Assembly: GCA_963977185.1 (NCBI GenBank) | Contig: CAXBNV010000056.1 | Coordinates: 1 to 5,486, forward strand | DNA length: 5,486 nt | Source: CAXBNV01 sp963977185 | Lineage (GTDB): Bacteria > Pseudomonadota > Gammaproteobacteria > JAGOUU01 | Direction of reading: 5' to 3' | Position numbers and translations under genes: made by a program | In this document: positions 1 through 5,446 of the stretch, piece after piece | Layout of the letters: every line of letters begins with the position of its first letter | How positions within the stretch are numbered: the first letter of the stretch is position 1 | Notes under the pieces: model-generated | Told to the model about the DNA's origin: nothing | Databases searched by the model: none | The model's input: the letters and a program-made list of their open reading frames with translations, nothing else

Positions 1-65
1 ATTGTTTCATCTGCATTAATATCTGGAATATTTGCAATTAACGTTGATAGTTCAGGTAATTTCAT
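1..65 (-). CDS. 5' end of gene A, a paralogue of the 33-residue-repeat protein gene B (cut by window edge)
   Basis: Read leftward from the ATG at 63-65, the frame stays open for 21 codons to the window edge and starts MKLPELSTLIANIPDINAD. Residues 5-19 are identical to the same residues of gene B, and 32 nt (9-40 versus 2654-2685) are identical at DNA level, so this is a tandem paralogue of B lying directly downstream of it. The gap between the B stop and this start is 284 nt and contains a second copy of the B upstream region, so A is probably transcribed from its own promoter. Function is unknown. Whether A also carries the C-terminal repeats, or is intact at all, cannot be seen here. Confidence 0.8.
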   Translation of the reverse strand, partial: MKLPELSTLIANIPDINADET

Positions 66-93
66 ACGTGTGCTTTTTATCATTAAGTTTAAC

Positions 94-114
94 AACTATA
101 GCTTAAGTATAGTT
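94..114 (-). promoter_or_regulatory. Inverted repeat in the leader of gene A
   Basis: A perfect 7-bp inverted repeat (AACTATA / TATAGTT) encloses a 7-nt loop and ends 29 nt before the ATG of gene A. The same structure lies at the same distance before gene B (2739-2759). The stem is kept while the loop differs. It could be an RNA hairpin in the 5' leader or a dyad operator for a DNA-binding regulator; the sequence alone does not decide. Confidence 0.45.
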
Positions 115-115
115 A

Positions 116-131
116 ATTATCAAATATTATA
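116..131 (-). promoter_or_regulatory. Candidate -10 region of gene A
   Basis: On the minus strand a perfect TATAAT (126-131) is followed by GATAAT (116-121). Both hexamers are conserved at identical distances before gene B. No good -35 hexamer stands 16-18 bp upstream; the best is a weak TTCAAT at 150-155. The assignment rests on conservation between the paralogues and remains tentative in such AT-rich DNA. Confidence 0.35.
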
Positions 132-204
132 ATTGTATTTAATTGTTGTATTGAAAAGCTGATTAAAGTTTAAAGTTAAAGTAAATTTTGCGATATATAT
201 CGTC

Positions 205-244
205 TTTAAAGCATGTAAAATGCAAGCTAACACTTTGTTTTAAT
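205..244 (-). promoter_or_regulatory. Distal conserved upstream block of gene A
   Basis: This 40-nt block aligns without gaps to 2813-2852 upstream of gene B, including the shared strings TTTAAAG, GTAAAA/ATAAAA and CTTTGTTTTAAT on the plus strand. Similarity to the B region stops just beyond it, so it marks the edge of the duplicated unit. It lies 140 nt from the A start codon, against 103 nt in B. It may be an activator site or upstream promoter element. The rest of the B-A gap (245-349) shows no gene and no clear terminator. Confidence 0.4.
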
Positions 245-349
245 TAGATATTAAAGAAAATCATTAATTATATTATAGATTTAATTGTGATTTTTATTAA
301 ACATCTCTTTTGATAATGGTATAAACATTAGAACGCCTAAACTAAACAT

Positions 350-2710
350 CTAACGTCTCTTTAGTTTTAATCCTTTACCACCTGAATCGTTATCATCTTT
401 TGGCGTCTCTTTTAATGCATTGTTTACTACATTTTTTTGAGTTTCATTAAGATATTGAAGAGCACAATCAAGCTCATCTTCTGATTTTATTATATCTTTT
501 AAACTATCTGTTAATTCTGTACATACTTCAGTTTTTTGATCTTCATTAAGATACTTGATAAAATAACCTAAATCTTTTCCTGATTTAATGATATCTTTTA
601 AATTATCTTTAAATACAGTGTATACCTCAGTTTTTTGAGTCTCATTAAGAGGCTGAAGAGCATAACTAAAATCAATTCCTGATTTTATTATGTTTTTAAA
701 ATTATCTTTAAATACAGTGTATACCTCAGTTTTTTGAGTCTCAGTAAGATAATAAAGAGCGCAACTAAAATCAAGTCCTGATGTAATAATATCTTTTAAA
801 TTATCTTTAAATGCGATGTACACCGCATCTCTTTGAGTCTCAGTAAGATACTTAAGAACGTAACCAAAATCCCCCTCTGATTTCAAGATATTTTTAAAAT
901 TATCTTGAAATGCGGTGTATACCTCGCCTCTTTGAGTCTTTGTAAGATAATTAAGAGCGTAACCAAAATCAAATCCTGATTTAATAATATCTTTTAAATT
1001 ATCTTTAAATGCTGCATATACTGCTCTTATTTGATTTTCATCAAGAAATTGAAGAAAATAACAAAAATCTTCACCTGATGTTATTATATCTTTTAATGAT
1101 ATGCATGCTGCAGTTATTTTAGTCTCGTTAAGATACTTAAGAACGCAACCAAAATCGTCTATCGAAACTATTATATTTTTTAAATGATCTTTTAATGCGA
1201 TACATACTGTGGTTATTTGAGTCTCATTAAGATACTGAAGAACACAGCCAAAATCTTCTCCTGATTTTATTATATTATTTTTTGATGCTTCTAGAATAGT
1301 CTTTGTTTTTTCATTATTTGATACAAAATTAATAACCATACCTAATGTTTTAGCAGAATCAAAAAGCTCTGTTATACGGCCTTTCGTTGAAATCACTTTA
1401 AGTAAAGCTATTAAGTTATCTTCTGAGCAATTCAAAACGAAACTAGTGAAATTTTCAATATTACTTTTAATTGGGCCTATAAATTGTTCAAGATTTTCAT
1501 CTTTTTCACATAAACTTAAAATTTCATCTGCAGTTAAATCTTTAACGGCATAAATTAACTCATTTATATCTTGAATTTTAAAATCAACTTTAAATTTTTC
1601 TAGCAATTTAATCAATATACCTAATGAGTCTGCCCCATGATAACTATCCACATTATTTAATGAGTCTTGCAAGGCTTCTTTAGCTAGTTGTAGCTCAGCA
1701 TGTAAATTTTTTATTAAATTATCTTTAGATTCCTTAGATGCGGCTATTTTTGCGAGTGACTGCTTTTGTTCTGGACTTGAAATAAAGGCTTCTAAAGCTT
1801 CCCTTCTTGTACCTATACATGTCGCCATGGTTGCCGTTGTATTCTGATTTTTCGCTGGATTGCCTGATAATTCCAATAGAGTGTTAATTTCTTCTTCCAG
1901 ACCTTCGGGAAGTTTCTTTTTTTCCTCACCCTCTAATACATCATAATACTCTTTAAAAGCTATGATTGCAGGATAAGCCCCTTTTCCTGCGTTATCCTCT
2001 TTACCTATCCCAGAATGAGAGTCATTAAATTTTAATTGCCTACAAAGCTCCATTAAGTTACCTAAAAAATGATTTTTGTCGCTTTCTACTATACTTAATC
2101 TATTCATAATACTGTATATTGCTAGGGTTTCACCTGAGTGTGATATTATTCGTTGATTTGTTGAGTTTCTTATTTCTTTATCAAATACTACACATAAAAA
2201 ATCATAAGGCCTTAGGTTTAAATTTTCCAAAATAACTGAAACAGGAATTAAAGAACTAGAGTCTTCGTTCAATACAAAAGTTTTTAAAATAACCTCAAGA
2301 GGTATATTATTGACATATAAATTATCGTAACTAGAAATAAGTGGTATAAGCTCAACTCCAGGCATTAAAAATTGTAATGGGGTAAAAAGTAATGACTTTG
2401 AATCAAGCTTACTGTTCTTAAAATCACAAATTAACTCTGCAACTTTACATAAAACTTTTGTTGTTTTAGTATCATGTATTGAGGTATAAGCTAATAATGA
2501 GCCTTTAATTACCCCCCAGTTAAATTCTAAAAAAGACTCTAATACAGAATATTTTTGTTCATCTTTATCTTGAGAATTGAGAATATTTCTAAGTTCTTTT
2601 TTTACAGATAATTGATAAGCCATGATTAAATTATCTTTTAATTTTGCAGTTATATCTGCATTAATATCTGGAATATTTGCAATTAGAGTAGATAGCTCGG
2701 TTAATATCAT
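350..2710 (-). CDS. Large alpha-solenoid repeat protein with nine 33-residue C-terminal repeats (gene B), unknown function
   Basis: The product is 786 residues. The frame can be extended nine codons to a TTG at 2737, but the ATG at 2710 is preferred because the paralogue A begins with its own ATG at exactly this place and N-terminal identity starts there. Residues 1-485 match no family I recognise. They contain a Glu/Lys-rich helical stretch, probably coiled coil, near residues 255-280 and 310-350. Residues 486-778 are nine tandem repeats of the type DFGYVLKYLTETQ-x(4)-VY-x-AFKDNLKDIIKSG, each likely two helices forming a solenoid used for protein binding. The C-terminus is a short basic tail (KGLKLKRR). 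There is no signal peptide or membrane segment. The repeats recall the LTPEQRTAVYEAMKD-style repeats I remember from Legionella effector-like proteins; this is memory, not a search. They are not ankyrin repeats despite the length, since the TPLH core is absent. A scaffold or effector role is inference. Confidence 0.85.
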   Translation of the reverse strand: MILTELSTLIANIPDINADITAKLKDNLIMAYQLSVKKELRNILNSQDKDEQKYSVLESFLEFNWGVIKGSLLAYTSIHDTKTTKVLCKVAELICDFKNSKLDSKSLLFTPLQFLMPGVELIPLISSYDNLYVNNIPLEVILKTFVLNEDSSSLIPVSVILENLNLRPYDFLCVVFDKEIRNSTNQRIISHSGETLAIYSIMNRLSIVESDKNHFLGNLMELCRQLKFNDSHSGIGKEDNAGKGAYPAIIAFKEYYDVLEGEEKKKLPEGLEEEINTLLELSGNPAKNQNTTATMATCIGTRREALEAFISSPEQKQSLAKIAASKESKDNLIKNLHAELQLAKEALQDSLNNVDSYHGADSLGILIKLLEKFKVDFKIQDINELIYAVKDLTADEILSLCEKDENLEQFIGPIKSNIENFTSFVLNCSEDNLIALLKVISTKGRITELFDSAKTLGMVINFVSNNEKTKTILEASKNNIIKSGEDFGCVLQYLNETQITTVCIALKDHLKNIIVSIDDFGCVLKYLNETKITAACISLKDIITSGEDFCYFLQFLDENQIRAVYAAFKDNLKDIIKSGFDFGYALNYLTKTQRGEVYTAFQDNFKNILKSEGDFGYVLKYLTETQRDAVYIAFKDNLKDIITSGLDFSCALYYLTETQKTEVYTVFKDNFKNIIKSGIDFSYALQPLNETQKTEVYTVFKDNLKDIIKSGKDLGYFIKYLNEDQKTEVCTELTDSLKDIIKSEDELDCALQYLNETQKNVVNNALKETPKDDNDSGGKGLKLKRR
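377..1255 (-). repeat. Nine tandem 99-nt coding repeats in gene B
   Basis: In translation order the units are 1157-1255, 1070-1156, 971-1069, 872-970, 773-871, 674-772, 575-673, 476-574 and 377-475. All are 33 codons except the second, which is 29 because four codons corresponding to HLKN of unit 1 are missing. Units 6 and 7 share 45 identical nucleotides (600-644 and 699-743), a sign of recent duplication or homogenisation, while unit 9 has lost the second helix pattern (KETPKDDNDSGG). A divergent unit may precede the array around residues 455-485. Confidence 0.9.
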
Positions 2711-2738
2711 ATGTAATTTCTTTGTTATTAAGGTCAAT

Positions 2739-2759
2739 AACTATACATTGGATATAGCT
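2739..2759 (-). promoter_or_regulatory. Inverted repeat in the leader of gene B
   Basis: This is the counterpart of the gene A inverted repeat, again ending 29 nt before the ATG. On the transcribed strand AGCUAUA can pair with UAUAGUU across a 7-nt loop. Compared with A the stem differs at one of 14 positions, and that change turns an A-U pair into a G-U pair, whereas five of seven loop positions differ. This pattern favours a structured RNA or a conserved dyad over chance. Confidence 0.45.
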
Positions 2760-2760
2760 A

Positions 2761-2776
2761 ATTATCAAAAATTATA
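2761..2776 (-). promoter_or_regulatory. Candidate -10 region of gene B
   Basis: TATAAT (2771-2776) and GATAAT (2761-2766) on the minus strand stand at the same distances from the start codon as in gene A. The first hexamer overlaps the end of the hexanucleotide array. The place expected for a -35 element, about 2794-2799, lies wholly inside the array and has no TTGACA-like sequence, so transcription may depend on the A-rich array, a distal factor, or another start site. Confidence 0.35.
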
Positions 2777-2816
2777 TTTATATTTATATTTATATTTATA
2801 TTTATATTTATATTTA
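2773..2816. repeat. Hexanucleotide tandem repeat (TATATT), 7.3 copies
   Basis: Seven perfect TATATT units plus two further matching bases occupy 44 bp between the conserved leader of gene B and the conserved distal block. The equivalent interval before gene A is 80 nt and has no such array. Because it fills the -35/upstream region of B and touches the candidate -10, changes in unit number by slipped-strand mispairing would move upstream elements by 6 bp per unit without affecting any reading frame. Confidence 0.95.
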
Positions 2817-2852
2817 AAGTATATAAAATTTAGATTAAGCCTTTGTTTTAAT
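2813..2852 (-). promoter_or_regulatory. Distal conserved upstream block of gene B
   Basis: This aligns without gaps to 205-244 upstream of gene A. It ends ten bases before the stop codon of gene C, after which similarity to the A region is lost. On the minus strand it contains TTAAAACAAAG, and further down TATACT at 2818-2823, which could itself serve as a -10 although no convincing -35 precedes it. It could be an activator site or a more distal promoter that would place the hexanucleotide array in the transcribed leader. Confidence 0.4.
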
Positions 2853-2862
2853 AAACGATGAA

Positions 2863-3378
2863 TTATGGCCGGCTAGGCAATGGAAACCTATGTCTCTCTT
2901 CTTTACTGTCTGGGTAATTTTGTTTTGCCATTTCAGTCGCTTTTTCGAATACAGTTTCTGGTAAATGAAATAGAAAGCTATTTAAAGATGTAAAATATTG
3001 ATCAATAATATCTAATCCAGAAAACTTTAAAATATCTATCGTGCAGCTTGCACAATTATTTTGCAGTAATGAATAAGGCTTGTAACTTTCATTTTTATCA
3101 TTATATTTTGATCTTTCAACTGTTTCCTTTAATTCAGAAAACTTTTTATTTACAGGAATTGACAACACCTGATAAATCAATGGGCAATCATCAGTAGCTT
3201 TATTTTTATATTTATTTAATTCACTATTAAAGTTTTTTCCTACATTGTATCCCCAGCTAAAATAGAAATCCTCTCCGGTCTTATCATCTACAATTTTAGT
3301 AGCAATATGTGAGTTTTTGATAGCTCCACCGGAAGCATGCTCAGTATCTTTATATAAAATAATTTCTAATCTAGTCAT
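2863..3378 (-). CDS. Putative permuted NlpC/P60-like (papain-fold) protein, 171 residues (gene C)
   Basis: The N-terminal strand-rich half carries KNSHIATKIV with His24. The second half carries YSLLQNNCASCTIDIL with Cys109 at the start of a helix. His first, then Asn-Cys in a helix, is the order expected for circularly permuted papain-like folds (the LRAT/PPPDE-like group). Such proteins act as cysteine peptidases, amidases or acyltransferases; substrate and third catalytic residue are not identified. His14 lies exactly ten residues before His24, as His11 does before His21 in gene D. Cys109 and Cys112 form a CxxC, unusual at an active site. There is no signal peptide or membrane segment. The C-terminal tail is charged and proline-rich. 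The start is the only good ATG, with an AGG eight bases upstream. C follows D by 78 nt and has its own promoter-like sequence. Confidence 0.8.
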   Translation of the reverse strand: MTRLEIILYKDTEHASGGAIKNSHIATKIVDDKTGEDFYFSWGYNVGKNFNSELNKYKNKATDDCPLIYQVLSIPVNKKFSELKETVERSKYNDKNESYKPYSLLQNNCASCTIDILKFSGLDIIDQYFTSLNSFLFHLPETVFEKATEMAKQNYPDSKEERHRFPLPSRP

Positions 3379-3385
3379 AGTTTAT

Positions 3386-3391
3386 ACCTAA
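3386..3391 (-). promoter_or_regulatory. Ribosome binding site of gene C
   Basis: TTAGGT on the minus strand places AGG eight bases before the ATG at 3376-3378, supporting this start codon. It overlaps one arm of an inverted repeat (TTTATAC at 3381-3387, GTATAAA at 3404-3410) whose other arm covers the candidate -10. Confidence 0.5.
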
Positions 3392-3402
3392 GTTGTATTT
3401 GT

Positions 3403-3430
3403 AGTATAAATTTCTTTAATTAACATTCAA
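3403..3430 (-). promoter_or_regulatory. Candidate sigma-70-like promoter of gene C
   Basis: On the minus strand TTGAAT (3425-3430) and TATACT (3403-3408) are separated by 16 bp, matching the consensus at four and five of six positions. Transcription would begin near 3396, giving a leader of about 18 nt with a Shine-Dalgarno sequence. This suggests that C need not be cotranscribed with D. Confidence 0.4.
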
Positions 3431-3456
3431 TTAACTTTACAGATATGAACGAAGGT

Positions 3457-4512
3457 TTAAGAGCGACAATAAGCTTTAGTCTCCCTATTATTATGATTAA
3501 ATAATCTATCAAAGCTTTCATCTAATTTAAAAGATAAACTATTCCAGAAATGTATAATCATTACTAAAAAATAAGGATAAGATTCTCTGTTAACTCTATC
3601 ATTTAAGCTTATTATTGTTTTATTTAAATTTGATTGTTCTTCAAATTTATTTCCAGTTATTATTGAACCATATTTTTTTAAATTTTTTGTTAAACTTAAA
3701 AAGTCATTAACTATATTAATATGCAATATTGGATTATCTTTATCTAGATCTCTTTTTAATAATGTATTTATTACTTCAATTAAATCATTAAATACAAATG
3801 ATTCTTTTATTTTTAATAACACATCTGGATTTAAAATTTCCTTTATAGCGCTATTACTATTAGCTATTTTTTCTAATTTATAAAATGCGTATTTTATTTG
3901 ATATTTTAAATAATGTGCTTTTTCTTCATCAGTAAAAGATTTAAAAATCATTTTATTAAGATTTGTAATTTCGCAAATAGGAAAATCATGAGATGGAATA
4001 TTTAAATTATCATATGAATAATTCATTAAGGTAATCTTATCTATCCCTATTCTTTGGCTTGTATACATATCATTAGATTGTTTCGGGATATTAAATAAAT
4101 CTTTTGAATAATTATCTCCATAAATTGTTTTCATTACAAAACTTCTGCAATTATCAGCTCCATTTATAGCTAAAAAATTAAATAACAATGCATTGTTACC
4201 TTCTATTTTATTTTTTAACTCATAATATTTTTCATCTGAAACAGGTAAAAACTCAATTTTTTTCAATGCGAAATTTTTGTTATAAATATAAAAACTTTCA
4301 TTTCTTATATTCGCAATATTATTACTACCATAAAGATCAGATAACACAATCTTTCCTCTTCCGTTAGGGAAGTTATACTTTACACCTCTAGCTATATCTA
4401 TTTTAATATTATTTGTTGTCAAATCATGCTCAAGAAACATCAGTCCTTGGTGAGCGTTAAATAAACTCTCTTTATTAGGATGATTCCAATATGTTACAGC
4501 TATAAACTTCAT
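3457..4512 (-). CDS. Putative permuted papain-fold protein with a long unknown C-terminal domain, 351 residues (gene D)
   Basis: The ATG at 4512 is preferred over the ATG four codons upstream (4524) because AGGA lies five bases before it and nothing suitable precedes the other. Residues 1-150 show the same pattern as gene C: His11 and His21 (FNAHQGLMFL), a strand-rich middle, FLPVSDEKYYELKNKIE, then GADNCRSFVMKTIYG with Cys122 heading a helix. In C the matching segments are VLSIPVNKKFSELKETVE and NNCASCTIDIL. This suggests a permuted NlpC/P60-like cysteine hydrolase or acyltransferase. Residues about 165-351 are mostly helical, Lys/Asn/Leu-rich and unrecognised, perhaps a targeting or substrate-binding domain. 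There is no signal peptide. The segment YFLVMIIHFWNSLSF near residue 315 is hydrophobic but short and contains polar residues, so membrane insertion is doubtful. The gene is more AT-rich than B, suggesting a different origin. Confidence 0.8.
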   Translation of the reverse strand: MKFIAVTYWNHPNKESLFNAHQGLMFLEHDLTTNNIKIDIARGVKYNFPNGRGKIVLSDLYGSNNIANIRNESFYIYNKNFALKKIEFLPVSDEKYYELKNKIEGNNALLFNFLAINGADNCRSFVMKTIYGDNYSKDLFNIPKQSNDMYTSQRIGIDKITLMNYSYDNLNIPSHDFPICEITNLNKMIFKSFTDEEKAHYLKYQIKYAFYKLEKIANSNSAIKEILNPDVLLKIKESFVFNDLIEVINTLLKRDLDKDNPILHINIVNDFLSLTKNLKKYGSIITGNKFEEQSNLNKTIISLNDRVNRESYPYFLVMIIHFWNSLSFKLDESFDRLFNHNNRETKAYCRS

Positions 4513-4517
4513 TTCAT

Positions 4518-4521
4518 TCCT
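4518..4521 (-). promoter_or_regulatory. Ribosome binding site deciding the start of gene D
   Basis: AGGA on the minus strand lies five bases before the ATG at 4510-4512. The upstream in-frame ATG at 4522-4524 has only A/T-rich sequence before it, so the shorter protein starting MKFIAVTYWNH is favoured. Confidence 0.55.
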
Positions 4522-4524
4522 CAT

Positions 4525-4822
4525 TTATTAATCGCTTATATTTAATACTAAATAAAGAATATTAAGTTTTTATTAATTAATGTTTTTTATATATATTAAT
4601 TTACATGAATAATTCTTATATTGTCTCTTGGTTTTATCTATATTTAATGCCATATTGATTTAGTTTATTTATAACAAAGACATATATTTAATATAGGATA
4701 AAAATTGAGAGTAAACACCAGGTTCACTAAAAAATATTAATGATTAATAATAAAAACCTTGATACAAAGCCTTCTGTTGAATATTATATTACTATATTAA
4801 TAAAATAACTTACGCTTTTAAT
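4525..4822. other. Divergent intergenic region between genes D and E
   Basis: About 300 nt of extremely AT-rich DNA separate the divergent starts of D and E. I see a promoter for E at its right end but no convincing -35/-10 pair for D. A CTTAATATT string (4558-4566, minus strand) lies within an imperfect dyad extending to 4535. The longest small frame I noticed, 17 codons at 4605-4658 on the plus strand, has no ribosome binding site. No tRNA, riboswitch or terminator is recognisable. Confidence 0.6.
4759..4787 (+). promoter_or_regulatory. Sigma-70-like promoter of gene E
   Basis: TTGATA (4759-4764) and TATTAT (4782-4787) are separated by exactly 17 bp, and each matches the consensus at five of six positions. 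Transcription would start near 4794, giving a leader of about 29 nt. It is the best promoter in the window and indicates that E is expressed as a single gene. No clear Shine-Dalgarno sequence precedes the ATG. Confidence 0.6.
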
Positions 4823-5446
4823 ATGAATAAAATATATAAAAAACTCGCATTTTTTATGTTAATTAATATTGCTAATGTTAATTATGCTAATAATATTAAA
4901 AACTGTGAAATCAATTGCGATGCCAAGTTTGGAAATATCATTGGGAAAAATAACCTCACTAGAGCGTATAGTAATTGCAATGATAAATGTGTTTCTAACA
5001 AAAGTAATTTTTTAAAAATAAAAAATTATAAAAATATTTATACAGGAATGAAATGGCAATGTGTTGAATACGCAAGACGATGGTTAATAGAAAACAAAGG
5101 ATATACTTTTGATGATGTTAAATATGCATATCAAATTTGGGATTTAAAATCAGCAAAAAATATATACACCAATAAAACAAAAGAAATAAAGCACTTTACA
5201 AACACTAAAACGAAAACTATACCTAAAGAAGGCGATCTATTAATTCAAGATAATACTTATAGTCACACTGGACATATTGCGATAGTTACCTCAACTCATG
5301 ATAAATATATTTTAATAGCAGAACAAAACTATACCAACAAAAAATGGGAAAATAAAAGCTCTTCAAGGAAATTGTCTTTGAAAAAAAATGATAAAGGAAT
5401 ATATACAGTATCTGATAAAACTATCATTGGCTGGATGCGTATCTAA
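4823..5446 (+). CDS. Secreted CHAP-domain protein of the glutathionylspermidine amidase type (gene E)
   Basis: Residues 1-22 form a signal peptide: Lys-rich start, hydrophobic core, and an Ala cleavage site after NVNYA. No lipobox is seen. Residues 28-56 carry two CX3C motifs (C28/C32 and C52/C56). The CHAP domain spans about 70-207: GMKWQCVEYARRW with Cys80, SHTGHIAIVT with His151, IAEQNY with Glu167, and a closing IIGWMRI. From memory, E. coli Gss amidase uses Cys59, His131 and Glu147; the spacings 71 and 16 here almost match 72 and 16, and the flanking motifs are the same type. The synthetase domain of Gss is absent. The export signal places it outside the inner membrane, so the substrate may be glutathionylspermidine-like amides, peptidoglycan peptides or a host molecule. 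Genes on the other strand are divergent, so no operon partner is seen. Confidence 0.9.
   Translation: MNKIYKKLAFFMLINIANVNYANNIKNCEINCDAKFGNIIGKNNLTRAYSNCNDKCVSNKSNFLKIKNYKNIYTGMKWQCVEYARRWLIENKGYTFDDVKYAYQIWDLKSAKNIYTNKTKEIKHFTNTKTKTIPKEGDLLIQDNTYSHTGHIAIVTSTHDKYILIAEQNYTNKKWENKSSSRKLSLKKNDKGIYTVSDKTIIGWMRI

Noticed and set aside
377..1255. Ankyrin repeats, suggested by the 33-residue period in gene B
   Set aside because: The ankyrin core (G-x-TPLH-x-AA) is absent from every unit, and the units have a different helix pattern.
377..1255. CRISPR-like array, suggested by regular DNA repeats
   Set aside because: The 99-nt periodic units are contiguous, in frame and coding, with no constant repeat alternating with unique spacers.
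2711..2737. Nine-codon N-terminal extension of gene B from a TTG codon
   Set aside because: The paralogue A begins with ATG at the position matching 2710, and the extension runs through the shared leader next to the conserved inverted repeat.
2622..2861. A 79-codon plus-strand open frame with a YLYLYLYL tract
   Set aside because: It is antisense to the start of gene B, and its middle is simply the translated hexanucleotide array; there is no ribosome binding site and the composition is that of a repeat, not a protein.
4513..4524. Four-codon N-terminal extension of gene D from the ATG at 4524
   Set aside because: No Shine-Dalgarno sequence precedes it, while AGGA stands at good spacing before the ATG at 4512. 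The difference is small and not certain.
4605..4658. A 17-codon plus-strand open frame in the D-E gap
   Set aside because: There is no ribosome binding site, it is very short, and stop-free runs of this size are expected by chance.
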